Positions 8,603 to 19,991 of a stretch of 64,000 nucleotides of DNA are shown piece after piece (positions within the stretch are counted from its first letter, which is position 1; each line of letters starts with the position of its first letter). Source of the DNA: Cellvibrionales bacterium. Lineage in GTDB: Bacteria; Pseudomonadota; Gammaproteobacteria; Pseudomonadales; JAHEIH01. The DNA lies in the NCBI GenBank assembly GCA_024639455.1, contig JAHEIH010000026.1:421530-485529 (forward strand). The letters are read 5' to 3'. Below the pieces are notes generated by a model. That model had not been told where the DNA came from and made no database searches. It saw nothing but the letters and a program-made list of their open reading frames with translations. The position numbers and the translations under genes are program-made.

Positions 8603-10867
8603 ATGACAGATCTGATTCAGATGAGCGCCGATGGTGTCGAGCAGCTTCCGTTAAAGCAGTACACCGAGCAGGCCTATCTCAACTACTCCATGTACGTGAT
8701 TTTGGACCGCGCGCTGCCGTTTGTCGGCGACGGTTTGAAACCGGTGCAGCGCCGCATTGTCTACGCCATGTCTGAGCTAGGCTTAAAGGCTTCGGCCAAG
8801 TACAAGAAATCGGCGCGCACCGTGGGTGATGTGATCGGTAAGTTCCATCCGCACGGCGATTCCTCGGTCTATGAGGCGATGGTGATCATGGCGCAGGATT
8901 TCAGCTATCGCTATCCGTTGATTGATGGTCAGGGCAACTGGGGTAGCAGCGACGATCCGAAATCGTTCGCGGCGATGCGTTATACCGAGTCGCGCTTAAC
9001 GCGCCATGCGGAGCTGTTGCTAAGCGAATTGGGCCAGGGCACCGTGGATTGGGTACCCAACTTCGACGGCACCCTCGATGAACCCAAGTTCCTCGCCGCT
9101 CGAGCGCCATCGGTGTTGTTAAATGGTACCACCGGGATCGCGGTGGGTATGGCGACGGATATTCCGCCCCACAACCTGCGTGAAGTCGTGCAAGCCACCC
9201 TGCACGTGCTGGATAACCCTAAGGCCGACGTCGAAGAACTAATGGCATTTGTGCCCGGCCCTGATTTCCCCACGGGGGCGGAAATTATTACCGGCCGCAA
9301 CGAATTGTTAGAGATCTACAAAACTGGGCGCGGCAGTGTGAAATGTCGCGCCATTTACAATGTCGATCAAGGCGAGATCATTGTTACCGAGCTGCCCCAC
9401 CAGGTATCAGGTGCCAAAATTCTCGAGCAAATCGCCGCCCAAATGCAGGCCAAGAAATTGCCATTGGTCGCTGACCTGCGAGACGAGTCAGACCATGAAA
9501 ACCCTACCCGTTTGGTCATTGTGCCTCGCTCTAACCGCATTGATTTCGAAGGTTTGATGGCGCACTTGTTTGCCACTACCGATCTGGAGAAGAGCTACCG
9601 GGTCAACATGAACATGATCGGTATCGACGGCCGTCCTGGGGTAAAAGATCTGTCGCAGATACTCCGTGAGTGGGTCGCGTTCCGTACCGAAACCACCACG
9701 CGTCGCCTCAACTACCGACTTGAAAAAGTGTTGCATCGTCTGCACCTGTTGGATGGTTTGCTGATCGCCTTCCTCAACTTGGACGAGGTGATCCACATCA
9801 TTCGCACAGAAGACGAGCCCAAGGCCGTTTTGATGGCGCGCTTTAACCTATCTGAGACCCAAGCGGATTACATCCTCGACACCCGTTTGCGTCAGTTGGC
9901 ACGCTTGGAAGAGATGAAGATCCGCAGTGAACAGTCAGAGCTGGAAAAAGAGCGCGATGACCTGCAGGCTACGCTGGATTCGCCGCGCCGCTTGAAGAGC
10001 TTGTTAAAGAAAGAATTAACAGCTGTGGGTGAAGAGTTCGGCGATGACCGCCGTGCACCGCTGGTGGAGCGCGCTGAAGCGAAAGCCTACAGCGAGATCG
10101 ACTTGATGGGTGCCGATCCTGTGACCGTTGTGATGTCGGAAAAGGGTTGGATCCGTGCTGCCAAGGGTCACGATGTTGACCCTGCCGCGCTGAGTTACAA
10201 GTCGGGCGACAGTTACAACTTCTCGGTCAAGGGTAAGACCAACCAATCGGTGATTATCCTTGATAGTACCGGTCGTACCTATTCGATTGGCGCCCACACC
10301 CTACCCTCCGCACGCGGCCAGGGCGAGCCCGTGACAGGTAAGATCAATCCGCCCTCGGGCGCCATGTACATCGCCGGTTTGATGGGTAAAAACGACGACC
10401 AATACCTGATGTATTCCGATGCTGGATACGGCTTCGTCACCTCGCTAGAAGAGCTGCTGTCGAAAAACAAAGCCGGCAAGTCGGTGCTGAGTTTACCTGC
10501 CGGTGGACGCGTTAAACCCCCAGTAGCCGTGCTACCCACCGAAGATGCCCATGTGGTGGTGGTGAGTAATGAAGGCCGTATGTTGGTTTTCCCGTTGAAA
10601 GATCTGCCGGTGATGGCGCGTGGTAAAGGCAATAAAATGCTGGGCATTCCCTCGGCGCGCGTCAAAGATCGTGAAGAGTTCGTCATTGGCGCGCAAGTGA
10701 TCACGCCCAAAGATGTGTTGGTATTGCATGCCGGTAAGCGCCACCTGTCGTTGAAATTCAGTGAAATGGAACACTACATTGGTGATCGTGGCCGCCGTGG
10801 TCACAAATTGCCTCGCGGTTTACAAAAGGTCGATGCACTTGAAGTTCAACGTGGTGATGCCGAGTGA
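8603..10867 (+). CDS. parC: DNA topoisomerase IV subunit A
   Basis: 754 residues, the length of ParC rather than the longer GyrA. The winged-helix/tower region carries the catalytic tyrosine in AAMRYTESR (Tyr127), which makes the covalent DNA link. The quinolone-determining loop reads [12 protein letters not shown], with Ser87 and Glu91 at the positions equivalent to E. coli Ser80 and Glu84, that is, the sensitive-type residues. A coiled-coil (~430-490) and a reduced C-terminal beta-pinwheel (~500-750) follow. It decatenates daughter chromosomes with ParE, which is not in this window. The stop overlaps the GTG start of lpxL (GTGA). Confidence 0.95.
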   Translation: MTDLIQMSADGVEQLPLKQYTEQAYLNYSMYVILDRALPFVGDGLKPVQRRIVYAMSELGLKASAKYKKSARTVGDVIGKFHPHGDSSVYEAMVIMAQDFSYRYPLIDGQGNWGSSDDPKSFAAMRYTESRLTRHAELLLSELGQGTVDWVPNFDGTLDEPKFLAARAPSVLLNGTTGIAVGMATDIPPHNLREVVQATLHVLDNPKADVEELMAFVPGPDFPTGAEIITGRNELLEIYKTGRGSVKCRAIYNVDQGEIIVTELPHQVSGAKILEQIAAQMQAKKLPLVADLRDESDHENPTRLVIVPRSNRIDFEGLMAHLFATTDLEKSYRVNMNMIGIDGRPGVKDLSQILREWVAFRTETTTRRLNYRLEKVLHRLHLLDGLLIAFLNLDEVIHIIRTEDEPKAVLMARFNLSETQADYILDTRLRQLARLEEMKIRSEQSELEKERDDLQATLDSPRRLKSLLKKELTAVGEEFGDDRRAPLVERAEAKAYSEIDLMGADPVTVVMSEKGWIRAAKGHDVDPAALSYKSGDSYNFSVKGKTNQSVIILDSTGRTYSIGAHTLPSARGQGEPVTGKINPPSGAMYIAGLMGKNDDQYLMYSDAGYGFVTSLEELLSKNKAGKSVLSLPAGGRVKPPVAVLPTEDAHVVVVSNEGRMLVFPLKDLPVMARGKGNKMLGIPSARVKDREEFVIGAQVITPKDVLVLHAGKRHLSLKFSEMEHYIGDRGRRGHKLPRGLQKVDALEVQRGDAE

Positions 10868-11811
10868 TTGAGGTAAGCGCGACCCAAGAGCGGCCTGAGG
10901 ATTATCAGTGGCGCTGGTCCTACCTTGCCCCTAAGTACTGGTTATTGTGGCTATGGTTTGCCATCTTATGGTTGATTAGCCGGTTGCCCATTGGTGGGGT
11001 GCAAGCTATCGGCGCCTTTATCGGGCGACTGTTCTACAAGTTCGCCAAGAGTCGCCGCCGGGTTGCACTGCGCAACCTCGAATTGTGCTTCCCTGAAAAA
11101 TCTGCCGCGGAACGCGAAGCGATTTGTCGTAAAAGCTTTGAAGGCATGGGCATGACCCTGTTTGAATCGGGGGTTGTGTGGTGGTCTTCGCTGGCGCGCA
11201 TGAAGCGCCTCACCCAGGTGGAAAATGCCGCGAGTTTAGAGCGAGCCATGGCGTCGGGTAAGGGCGTAATGCTGGTGGGTATGCACAACACCTGCCTTGA
11301 AATGGGTTATGTGGCGGTATCATTTCACTCGCCATTCAGTGCTATATATCGCATTCACGATAATCCTCTATGGGAGTGTGTGTCGGGGTGGGGGCGTATC
11401 CGCTACAAGATTGGCTTGATTGGACGTAAAAGTGTTCGTGCCTTTATTGCGGCGATGCAAAATAAAGAAGTGACCTTGATGGCCCCCGACCAAGATCTCG
11501 GCATGCGCCGCGCCGTATTTGTCCCATTTTTTGGCGTGCCTACGGCGTGGGTCACTTCGGCCTGCGATCTGCCCGAGCAAGCTGATGCAGTGGTAGTCTT
11601 TGTTACCATCCGCCGCGAGTTCGGTGGCGGTGCGCCCTACCGTTTAACGTTCAGCGAATCCTTGGAAAACTTCCCCAGCGGCGATAAGCAAGCCGATATG
11701 GCCCGGATAAGCCAGCTGACGGAAGATGCCATCCGGCAAGACCCCTCTCAATATCTATGGGCGCATCGACGTTTCAAGAGCCGCCCTGATGGCGAACCCA
11801 GTCTGTATTGA
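10864..11811 (+). CDS. Lipid A biosynthesis late acyltransferase (LpxL/LpxM family)
   Basis: 315 residues: an N-terminal hydrophobic anchor ([21 protein letters not shown]) then the LpxL/HtrB catalytic domain with the HX4E dyad in [16 protein letters not shown], and APDQDLG with FVPFFGVP. The enzyme adds a secondary acyl chain to lipid A precursors at the cytoplasmic face of the inner membrane. Which chain it adds (lauroyl, myristoyl or other) is not evident. The GTG start at 10864 is coupled to the parC stop. Confidence 0.88.
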   Translation: MIEVSATQERPEDYQWRWSYLAPKYWLLWLWFAILWLISRLPIGGVQAIGAFIGRLFYKFAKSRRRVALRNLELCFPEKSAAEREAICRKSFEGMGMTLFESGVVWWSSLARMKRLTQVENAASLERAMASGKGVMLVGMHNTCLEMGYVAVSFHSPFSAIYRIHDNPLWECVSGWGRIRYKIGLIGRKSVRAFIAAMQNKEVTLMAPDQDLGMRRAVFVPFFGVPTAWVTSACDLPEQADAVVVFVTIRREFGGGAPYRLTFSESLENFPSGDKQADMARISQLTEDAIRQDPSQYLWAHRRFKSRPDGEPSLY

Positions 11812-11874
11812 TTAAGTGTTGTAATTATTAGAGATAAGTTTACTCTGTGTCGACAATGTCACGGAGTTGCAACA

Positions 11875-12096
11875 ATGAAGGCGCAAGAAAAATACTTCCA
11901 AGATGGAGGTTTGCGGGCTCGAACAACCGTCAAAGACGAGTATTCGAAAGAAGCGCTGAAGCATCAATTGATGCGTGAAGTTGAGTCTTTATCACGACGG
12001 CAGCGTGAAGAAAAAGGTGAATTGAATGGCGGCCTGTCGCAAACGTACAAGGCGATGATCCAGGCTCGCCAGGAATTACTCAGAAAACTCCCTTAG
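11875..12096 (+). CDS. Small charged protein of unknown function
   Basis: 73 residues, highly charged, rich in Lys, Arg, Glu and Gln, with predicted helix over most of its length (SKEALKHQLMREVESLSRRQ and KAMIQARQELLRKL). No signal peptide or recognisable domain. CGGAG sits about eight bases before the ATG. Its stop codon interlocks by four bases (TTAG, 12093-12096) with the stop of the convergent SOS-type gene, the same arrangement seen at five other well-supported gene pairs here, which supports it being real. I do not recognise a family. Confidence 0.65.
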   Translation: MKAQEKYFQDGGLRARTTVKDEYSKEALKHQLMREVESLSRRQREEKGELNGGLSQTYKAMIQARQELLRKLP

Positions 12097-12296
12097 ACAG
12101 CCCGAATAAAGTATTCTGGGCTATGGCAACGGCCTTGCGCATCAATACAGGCTGCTTTCATCATTGCAACCGGCATATTCCGCTGATCATAGATAATAGT
12201 GGCGTCGCCTTGGGCGCGAACGTCGCCAATGGCAAAGCGGCGATTCACCATACGGAACTTGCTGTAATCAACTTGGGTAAAGGCAATCTCGGTCAT
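12093..12296 (-). CDS. 67-residue protein of unknown function under a LexA box
   Basis: Start ATG 12296 is preferred over an in-frame ATG at 12347 because GGAGAAGAG lies just upstream and the longer form would run through the promoter and operator. The product (MTEIAFTQVDYSKF at the N-terminus, CHSPEYFIRAV at the C-terminus) has no signal peptide or membrane helix and two cysteines. I do not recognise the family; it is not SulA, UmuD, DinI or RecX by eye. A 20-base LexA operator lies 16 bases upstream of the start and overlaps a plausible promoter (TTTTCA, 17 bases, TATACA), so the gene is very likely induced by DNA damage. Convergent with the 73-residue gene; divergent from the H-NOX gene. 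Confidence 0.75.
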   Translation of the reverse strand: MTEIAFTQVDYSKFRMVNRRFAIGDVRAQGDATIIYDQRNMPVAMMKAACIDAQGRCHSPEYFIRAV

Positions 12297-12311
12297 TTCT
12301 CTTCTCCGAAA

Positions 12312-12331
12312 TACTGTATATGCAAACAGTA
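12312..12331 (-). promoter_or_regulatory. LexA (SOS) operator
   Basis: The plus strand reads TACTGTATATGCAAACAGTA, against the E. coli consensus TACTGTATATATATACAGTA: both CTGT/ACAG half sites and the flanking TA are perfect. On the minus strand it overlaps the spacer and -10 of a promoter with TTTTCA and TATACA separated by 17 bases, so bound LexA would block transcription of the 67-residue gene. It is about 125 bases from the H-NOX start on the other strand, so an effect there is possible but less likely. Confidence 0.85.
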
Positions 12332-12455
12332 TATGCATGAAAACCATGAATGCAAGAAAAAACTGGTTATTTGTACAGTAAATTCCGTTTTGTCTTGTTT
12401 GACCACCGTTTAAGCGCTGTCTATATTTTATGCAAACTATTACGGGGTATTATTG

Positions 12456-12992
12456 ATGAAAGGTATGGTCTTTACCGAATTTATGGAGATGGTCGAGGAG
12501 AGTTTTTCACCGGAAATCGCCGATCGAATGATTGTGGATGCCAATGTTCCCAGCGGTGGCGCTTATACGTCTGTGGGTCTGTATGATTACAAAGAGATAT
12601 TGTCTCTTGTAACCGCGCTCAGTAAGCTGACTGAAACATCCGTCTCTGAATTAGTCAGGGCGTTTGGCCGTTATTTGCTGGGTCGTTTTGTTGAGGGACA
12701 CGGGCATTTCTTCGCCAATATGGACTCGACCTTCGATTTTTTGGAGTCGGTTAACGATACCGTTCACACCGAAGTGTTGAAGCTTTACCCAGATGCCCAG
12801 TTGCCTCATTTTAATACCGAGCGACAGGGCAGCACACTGGTAATGGTATACCGTTCGAAACGCCCCTTCGCCGATTTGGCAGAGGGCTTAATATTGAGCA
12901 GTTTTGACCACTTTAATGAAAAGGTCACACTGCAGCGCGAAGATAGCCGCGATGGCGACTACAATGTGTCGCGCTTTGTACTTAAGATTTAA
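12456..12992 (+). CDS. H-NOX haem-based nitric oxide sensor, stand-alone
   Basis: 178 residues forming one H-NOX (HNOB) domain: MKGMVFTEFMEMVEESF at the start, the proximal haem ligand His104 in DTVHTEVLKLYP, and the haem-propionate motif YRSKR (YxSxR) at ~132-136. Such proteins bind NO, sometimes O2, through haem and control a partner histidine kinase or cyclic-di-GMP enzyme usually encoded next door. No such partner is adjacent here; the next gene is glgC. A TTG at 12453 is also possible, but ATG 12456 gives the canonical MKG start. The promoter region is shared with the divergent SOS-type gene. Which ligand and partner it uses is unknown. Confidence 0.92.
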   Translation: MKGMVFTEFMEMVEESFSPEIADRMIVDANVPSGGAYTSVGLYDYKEILSLVTALSKLTETSVSELVRAFGRYLLGRFVEGHGHFFANMDSTFDFLESVNDTVHTEVLKLYPDAQLPHFNTERQGSTLVMVYRSKRPFADLAEGLILSSFDHFNEKVTLQREDSRDGDYNVSRFVLKI

Positions 12993-13038
12993 TTAACGAC
13001 CAGCATTAGTCACCTATAGCAAGATCACGGAGCGATTC

Positions 13039-14307
13039 ATGGTTCAGGAACCACAACGTCATATTAGCCGCTTAACCAAAGATACCATGGCCCTTGTACT
13101 GGCCGGTGGTCGCGGCTCGCGCCTTTTTGAACTCACCGATTGGCGCGCTAAGCCAGCGCTTTATTTCGGTGGCAAATACCGCATTATCGACTTCCCTCTG
13201 TCGAACTGCATCAACTCTGGCATTCGCCGCGTCGGTGTCCTTACCCAGTACAAATCGCACTCGTTGGTGCGCCACTTGAATCGCGGTTGGTCCCACTTTA
13301 AGCGCGAATTAGGTGAGGGTGTGGAGGTGCTGCCAGCTTCGCAGCGCTATTCAGACAGCTGGTACCAAGGGACGGCTGACGCAATCTATCAGAATCTCGA
13401 TATTATTCGCGCCGAAAAACCCAAATACGTGATGGTGCTGTCAGGAGACCACATCTACAAAATGGACTACGGCATGATGTTGGCAGACCATGTGGAAAAA
13501 GGCGCCAAAATGACGGTATCTTGTTTGGAGGTGCCCATTGAAGAAGCGGCCAAAGCCTACGGTGTGATGGGGGTTGACGAAAGCTCGAGGGTTGTTAATT
13601 TCATTGAGAAACCTGAGCATCCTGATCCTATTCCTGGTAACCCTGAGCTATGCTTAGCGTCGATGGGTAACTATATCTTCGACACCGATTTTCTGTTTGA
13701 TTGCTTGATCAACGATGCCCACGACCCCAAGTCGAGCCACGATTTTGGCCACGACATCATTCCTAAGATCATTCAAGAACACCACGTTAATGCCTTCGCT
13801 TTTCGTGATCCTCGCACCGGTGGTCGTGCCTATTGGCGTGACGTGGGTACGTTGGACTCGTTCTGGATGGCAAACATGGAGTTAATTAACACCGTGCCAC
13901 CGCTTAACATCTATGATCGCGATTGGCCGTTGTGGACATACCAAGAGCAGTTGCCACCCTGTAAGTTCGTGTTTGAAGATCACGATAGAAAAGGTATGGC
14001 GCTTGAGTCAATGGTCTCAGGAGGGTGTATAATCTCCGGCGCTGAAGTTCGCAAGTCAGTCCTTTTCAGCAACGTAGTGATCCGTTCTTATACCTACGTA
14101 GATGCGTCAGTGATCTTGCCGGATGTCACCATCGGCATGAACTGTAAAATTAATAAAGCCATTATCGATCGCGGCTGCCAAGTGCCCGATGGCATGACGA
14201 TTGGTGTCGATCACGAACAGGATCGCGCCAATGGATTCCGCGTCACCGCCAACGGCGTGACACTGGTAACGCGTGGCATGTTAGGTCAGGAAGAAGGTTT
14301 CGCCTAA
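13039..14307 (+). CDS. glgC: Glucose-1-phosphate adenylyltransferase
   Basis: 422 residues. The nucleotide-binding loop is [15 protein letters not shown], followed by [19 protein letters not shown], the ATP/glucose-1-phosphate regions [14 protein letters not shown] and [13 protein letters not shown], and a left-handed beta-helix C-terminus ([19 protein letters not shown]). It makes ADP-glucose, the committed and allosterically controlled step of bacterial glycogen synthesis. CGGAG precedes the ATG. First gene of glgC-pgm-glgA, which together convert glucose-6-phosphate to alpha-1,4-glucan; branching and debranching enzymes are not in the window. Confidence 0.96.
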   Translation: MVQEPQRHISRLTKDTMALVLAGGRGSRLFELTDWRAKPALYFGGKYRIIDFPLSNCINSGIRRVGVLTQYKSHSLVRHLNRGWSHFKRELGEGVEVLPASQRYSDSWYQGTADAIYQNLDIIRAEKPKYVMVLSGDHIYKMDYGMMLADHVEKGAKMTVSCLEVPIEEAAKAYGVMGVDESSRVVNFIEKPEHPDPIPGNPELCLASMGNYIFDTDFLFDCLINDAHDPKSSHDFGHDIIPKIIQEHHVNAFAFRDPRTGGRAYWRDVGTLDSFWMANMELINTVPPLNIYDRDWPLWTYQEQLPPCKFVFEDHDRKGMALESMVSGGCIISGAEVRKSVLFSNVVIRSYTYVDASVILPDVTIGMNCKINKAIIDRGCQVPDGMTIGVDHEQDRANGFRVTANGVTLVTRGMLGQEEGFA

Positions 14308-14324
14308 CACTGGAGTTTACATAA

Positions 14325-15959
<1,635 letters not shown>

Positions 15960-15968
15960 GAGCCTTCT

Positions 15969-17528
15969 TTGAAGCTTTTGATGCTCGCATCCGAAAACGA
16001 CGCCTTGCCGCAAGGCAAGGTCGGTGGGATCGGTGATGTGATTCGTGATCTACCTCGTGCATTGGCAGCGGCGGGCCAGGCAGTCACAGTAATCACCCCA
16101 GGTTACCAGTGGTTTTCAACCCAGCCAGGTGCCGAGTTGATTGGTCAGTTTGAGGTGTCCTTCTCGGGCTTTAATAATGAAATTGCTCTGTTTCGGGTGC
16201 CTGGCAAAGACCCTGTGCTTGGTGTTGAGCACCTGGTGGTGGAGCATCCGATCTTCGGTTCTGCTGGAATCGGCAAAATTTACTGCAATGATCCGCCGGA
16301 TAAACCCTTTGCTAGCGACGGTATCAAATTCGCCCTCTTTGCTATCGCCGTGGCCGAGGCCTTTAAATTAGGTCTGCTTGGCGAATTCGACGGTATTCAT
16401 TTGCACGACTGGCACGCCGCTTCCTTTGCCACTTTGCGAGCGCTGCACCCCAATTACAGCTGTCTGCAATCGCTTCCCTGTGTGTACACTATCCACAACT
16501 TGGCACTGCAGGGCATTCGTCCATTGCGCGGTGACAACTCGTCACTGCAAGTTTGGTACGACGGTGCCGTCGGCGAAGACGAGCGTATTATCGACCCGCG
16601 TTACCGCGATTGCTACAACCCCATGCGTGCCGCTATTAATCTGTGCGACCGCGTCCATGTGGTATCCCCAAGCTACGCCGAAGAGGTTATGCGCGCTAGT
16701 CAGCCTGAAGAGGGTTTCTTCGGCGGTGAAGGCCTCGAGAATGATTTATTAGCAGCGCAACAGCAGCAACGCTTGGTTGGTATTTTAAACGGTGTGGATT
16801 ACGCCTCACAGATGCGTGCGCCGATTAGCCGCGACGAACTTTTCCACATGATGATGTCGCAGATGCGTGAATACGCGGCAGCAGACATCATGCTGCAAAG
16901 TGTGCACGGCCTAGCGGCGGATCGACTGAAAGAGTTATTGGCGTGCGGTGACCACCAAAAATTATTGCTGACATCGGTCGGTCGCATATCCGACCAGAAG
17001 ATGTTGATCCTGCGTCAGCGTATGGAAGATGGCCGTTTCGCCATCGATGCCATGTTAGAAACACTGGGGGATCGCGGTTGTTTTGTGATGGTGGGCAACG
17101 GCGATGTGATGCTGGAGCAATTCCTCTACGCGGCCAGCAAGCGCCACCCCAATTTTGTTTTCTTGCAAGGATTCTATGCCGATATCGGTCAGCGCCTTTA
17201 CGAAAATGGCGATCTATTTATTATGCCGAGCTCATTCGAGCCATGCGGTATTAGTCAGATGATTTCCATGCGTCATGGCCAACCGTGTTTGGTACACGCC
17301 GTGGGTGGTTTGCGTGACACGGTGCAGGATGGTGTGAGTGGATTCTGTTTCGCCGCCAATGGGTTATTGCCGCAGGCACACGCGATGGTTGAGGCATTGC
17401 GACGTGCCCTAGATACCCTGCAAAATGACGCGATGAAAACGCAACAAATGCGCGATACAGCGGCTGCCCTTCGTTTTAGTTGGCAGGCGGTCGTACCCGC
17501 CTACCTCAACGACTTGTATTGCGCTTAG
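15969..17528 (+). CDS. glgA: Glycogen synthase (GT5)
   Basis: 519 residues from a TTG start at 15969, set by GGAG seven bases upstream and by the invariant opening MKLLMLASE. The ADP-glucose-binding loop is KVGGIGDVIRDLP; E. coli has KTGGLADV, and the valine version is more like plant SSIII/IV-type synthases. Other GT5 landmarks are HLHDWHA, YTIHNLALQG, LNGVDY and the catalytic-site motif PSSFEPCGISQM. It elongates alpha-1,4-glucan in the cytosol. Its stop interlocks with that of the convergent flavin enzyme (TTAG, 17525-17528). Confidence 0.95.
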   Translation: MKLLMLASENDALPQGKVGGIGDVIRDLPRALAAAGQAVTVITPGYQWFSTQPGAELIGQFEVSFSGFNNEIALFRVPGKDPVLGVEHLVVEHPIFGSAGIGKIYCNDPPDKPFASDGIKFALFAIAVAEAFKLGLLGEFDGIHLHDWHAASFATLRALHPNYSCLQSLPCVYTIHNLALQGIRPLRGDNSSLQVWYDGAVGEDERIIDPRYRDCYNPMRAAINLCDRVHVVSPSYAEEVMRASQPEEGFFGGEGLENDLLAAQQQQRLVGILNGVDYASQMRAPISRDELFHMMMSQMREYAAADIMLQSVHGLAADRLKELLACGDHQKLLLTSVGRISDQKMLILRQRMEDGRFAIDAMLETLGDRGCFVMVGNGDVMLEQFLYAASKRHPNFVFLQGFYADIGQRLYENGDLFIMPSSFEPCGISQMISMRHGQPCLVHAVGGLRDTVQDGVSGFCFAANGLLPQAHAMVEALRRALDTLQNDAMKTQQMRDTAAALRFSWQAVVPAYLNDLYCA

Positions 17529-18481
17529 AACTGAGTGGCGTTACTCAGCGCTTGTTGGAATTCCTCTGACATGCGCTGAATAAGCTCGGCGGTGGTGGGG
17601 ACATCATCGATCGCGCCAACACCTTGCCCGGCAGACCAAATTTCCTTCCAAGCCCCTTTTTGTTTGCTACCTTCGTTTTCTTTAAGTCCCAACTCCTCTT
17701 CCATGTCGATGGTGGTCTTCGGTGCCAAGTTGTCGGGGTCGAAACCGGCATTGCGAATACTTTCACGCAGGAAGTTAGCGTAGACGCCTGATATATTAGG
17801 TGTGTAGATAATGTCGGCGGCCGCTGATTCAACAATCATGTCTTTGTAGCGGTCTTCGGCGCGCGCCTCTTGGGTGGCGATGAAACGGGTGCCAGCGTAG
17901 GCTAGATCAGCGCCCATGCTGCGTGCCGCAGCGATGTGGCCACCGTCAGAAATACAGCCTGCTAATAGCAAGCAGCCATCGAAGAATTTGCGAATTTCGC
18001 TGGTCAATGCAAACGGGCTCAGGGTGCCACCGTGTCCACCTGCGCCAGCACAGACTGCGATAATGCCGTCGACACCTTCACGAGCGGCTTTGTTGGCGTG
18101 TCGCACGTTGATGATGTCGTGGAAAATCAAGCCGCCATAGCTATGAACGGCATCTATGACGCGCTTATCGATGCCCAGTGACGTGATCACCACGGGCACT
18201 TTGTATTTTACGCATAGTTCTAAATCGGCCATCACGCGGGTGTTGCTGTGGTGTACGATGATGTTGACACCGTAGGGCGCATCGTCAGGCCCAAGCGCCG
18301 CACTAACCTGCTGTAACCACTCTTCAAAGCCTTCGCTGGTGCGTTGGTTGAGTGCGGGGAAGGTGCCAAGCGCGCCCGCTTTGCAGGCGGCGATGACCAA
18401 TTCAGGGCCAGAAGCCAAAAACATTGGAGACACGACTAAAGGGAGTTTTAGGCGGTTTTGTAGTTGCGCGGGTAGGGCCAT
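17525..18481 (-). CDS. NAD(P)H-dependent flavin oxidoreductase / nitronate monooxygenase family
   Basis: 318 residues of an FMN-dependent TIM barrel. Signatures are LPLVVSPMFLASGPELVIAA at the N-terminus, the His in CAGAGGHGGTLSPFAL, and the phosphate-binding end AGCISDGGHIAAARSMGADL with AYAGTRFIATQEA. Family members oxidise alkyl nitronates or act as quinone or enoyl reductases; the substrate here is not known. It has its own start (ATG 18481) about 97 bases downstream of the photolyase gene on the same strand, so it may be the last gene of that operon. Confidence 0.85.
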   Translation of the reverse strand: MALPAQLQNRLKLPLVVSPMFLASGPELVIAACKAGALGTFPALNQRTSEGFEEWLQQVSAALGPDDAPYGVNIIVHHSNTRVMADLELCVKYKVPVVITSLGIDKRVIDAVHSYGGLIFHDIINVRHANKAAREGVDGIIAVCAGAGGHGGTLSPFALTSEIRKFFDGCLLLAGCISDGGHIAAARSMGADLAYAGTRFIATQEARAEDRYKDMIVESAAADIIYTPNISGVYANFLRESIRNAGFDPDNLAPKTTIDMEEELGLKENEGSKQKGAWKEIWSAGQGVGAIDDVPTTAELIQRMSEEFQQALSNATQF

Positions 18482-18578
18482 GGAATCCTCACGAATTGAT
18501 GTTATTTTTTCTATCGTAAGGGAGTTCCCCCATTTGGAGGGAGTCTATTTGCGCATGCGCGCGTGGCGTTGGCAATAA

Positions 18579-19991
18579 TTACCCTGCCAGTGATTTGAAT
18601 GCACCCAAGGCGCGTTCGCGCGAGGCTTTCACCTCCACAATCGGTTTGGGGTAGGTCACGCCCAGCTCGACACCGGCGGCTTGCAGCATCATGGGTGGTG
18701 CTTCCCAAGGCTGGTAAAGATACTTCTTCGGCAGCTCGTTCAGCTCAGGCACCCAGCGGCGGGTGTATTCCCCCTCAGGGTCAAACTTTTCACCCTGGGT
18801 GATGGGGTTAAAAATGCGGAAGTAAGGAGCGGCATCGGCGCCGCAACCGGCGACCCACTGCCAGCTGGCACTGTTGCTAGCGAGATCGGCGTCAAACAGC
18901 GTATCCCAGAACCACGCTTCGCCATGGTGCCAGTGCAACAGTAAGTTTTTCACCAAGAACGAACCCACGATCATCCTCACGCGGTTGTGCATATAGCCGG
19001 TATGCCACAATTCGCGCATCCCCGCATCAACGATAGGGTAGCCGGTCATGCCGCGCTGCCATGCTTTTAAGGCGTCGTGATCGTCGCCCCACGGGAAGGC
19101 GTCGAATTTGCGCGACATATTTTGTCGCGGCATGGCGGGAAAGTGGTAAAGCAGGCTGTATGAAAACTCGCGCCACCCCAGTTCCGATTTAAAGGTGTAG
19201 ACGTTCTCGTCGTCACCCATTAGCGTGGCGGCGTGCCACACCGTGCGCGGTGAAATTTCGCCAAAGTGCATATGCGGAGCCAGGCGTGAGGTGTAGCTGC
19301 GCGCGGGAAGATTGCGGCCTTCTTTGTAATGGCTGACACCCCCGTCTGCGAACGTCTGTAATTTTTCCAGTGCGCCCGTTTCGCCAATGGTCCAGTGCTC
19401 AAGCATGACCTTGTCCCAAGGGATGGTGGGCTGCAATGCTAGGGCGTCTATGCTGGCAAGGCCCCCAAAATCTCCTTCGGCGTAGCCGATGTTTTCTGGT
19501 GTGGGTTTACAGGGCGCAGGCTCAGCCGCCGTCAAACAGCCGTTTTTAAAGAAGGGGGTGAACACCTTGTAGGGTGTGCCATCCTTTTTTAGCACCTGCC
19601 AGGGTTCCCACAATAGGCTGCCGTTGCTGGAAATCACTTCCACGCCCTGTGACTTTAACTGTTCTTTGATGGCCGAATCGCGCTCGATGCGCCACGCCTC
19701 GTAGCAACGATTCCAGCACACCGTACTGATGTCGTGTTCGCTACACAGCTTGGCGAGCACCTCTGGCGCTGATCCTCGGTACACGCGAAGCTTACCATCG
19801 AGACTCTTGTTCAGTGAGGTCAGCGAATAGTGTAGCCACAATCGGCTGGCGCCGCCCATGGCGTGATCGCCGGCATGGTCGTCATCGAGGATGTAGATCG
19901 GTAGTAATTGCCCGCGAGCCACGGCTTGGCAGAGCGCGGGGTTGTCGGCGAGGCGAAGGTCTTGGCGGAACCAGTGGATGGCAATAGTCAT
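18579..19991 (-). CDS. phrB: Deoxyribodipyrimidine photo-lyase (CPD class I)
   Basis: 470 residues. The N-terminal antenna domain starts AIHWFRQDLRLADNPAL; the C-terminal FAD domain carries NRVRMIVGSFLVKNLLLHW, WFWDTLFDADLASNSASWQW and FRIFNPITQGEKFD, including the tryptophans of the electron-transfer chain. It uses blue or near-UV light and reduced FAD to split cyclobutane pyrimidine dimers. Translationally coupled (ATGA overlap, 19988-19991) to the upstream FAD oxidoreductase gene. No LexA box is seen near it, so control is more likely by light or oxidative stress than by SOS. Confidence 0.95.
   Translation of the reverse strand: MTIAIHWFRQDLRLADNPALCQAVARGQLLPIYILDDDHAGDHAMGGASRLWLHYSLTSLNKSLDGKLRVYRGSAPEVLAKLCSEHDISTVCWNRCYEAWRIERDSAIKEQLKSQGVEVISSNGSLLWEPWQVLKKDGTPYKVFTPFFKNGCLTAAEPAPCKPTPENIGYAEGDFGGLASIDALALQPTIPWDKVMLEHWTIGETGALEKLQTFADGGVSHYKEGRNLPARSYTSRLAPHMHFGEISPRTVWHAATLMGDDENVYTFKSELGWREFSYSLLYHFPAMPRQNMSRKFDAFPWGDDHDALKAWQRGMTGYPIVDAGMRELWHTGYMHNRVRMIVGSFLVKNLLLHWHHGEAWFWDTLFDADLASNSASWQWVAGCGADAAPYFRIFNPITQGEKFDPEGEYTRRWVPELNELPKKYLYQPWEAPPMMLQAAGVELGVTYPKPIVEVKASRERALGAFKSLAG

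Noticed and set aside
9980..10867. GyrA instead of ParC
   Set aside because: The C-terminal domain is shorter and degenerate, the GyrA-box is not seen, and the total length fits ParC.
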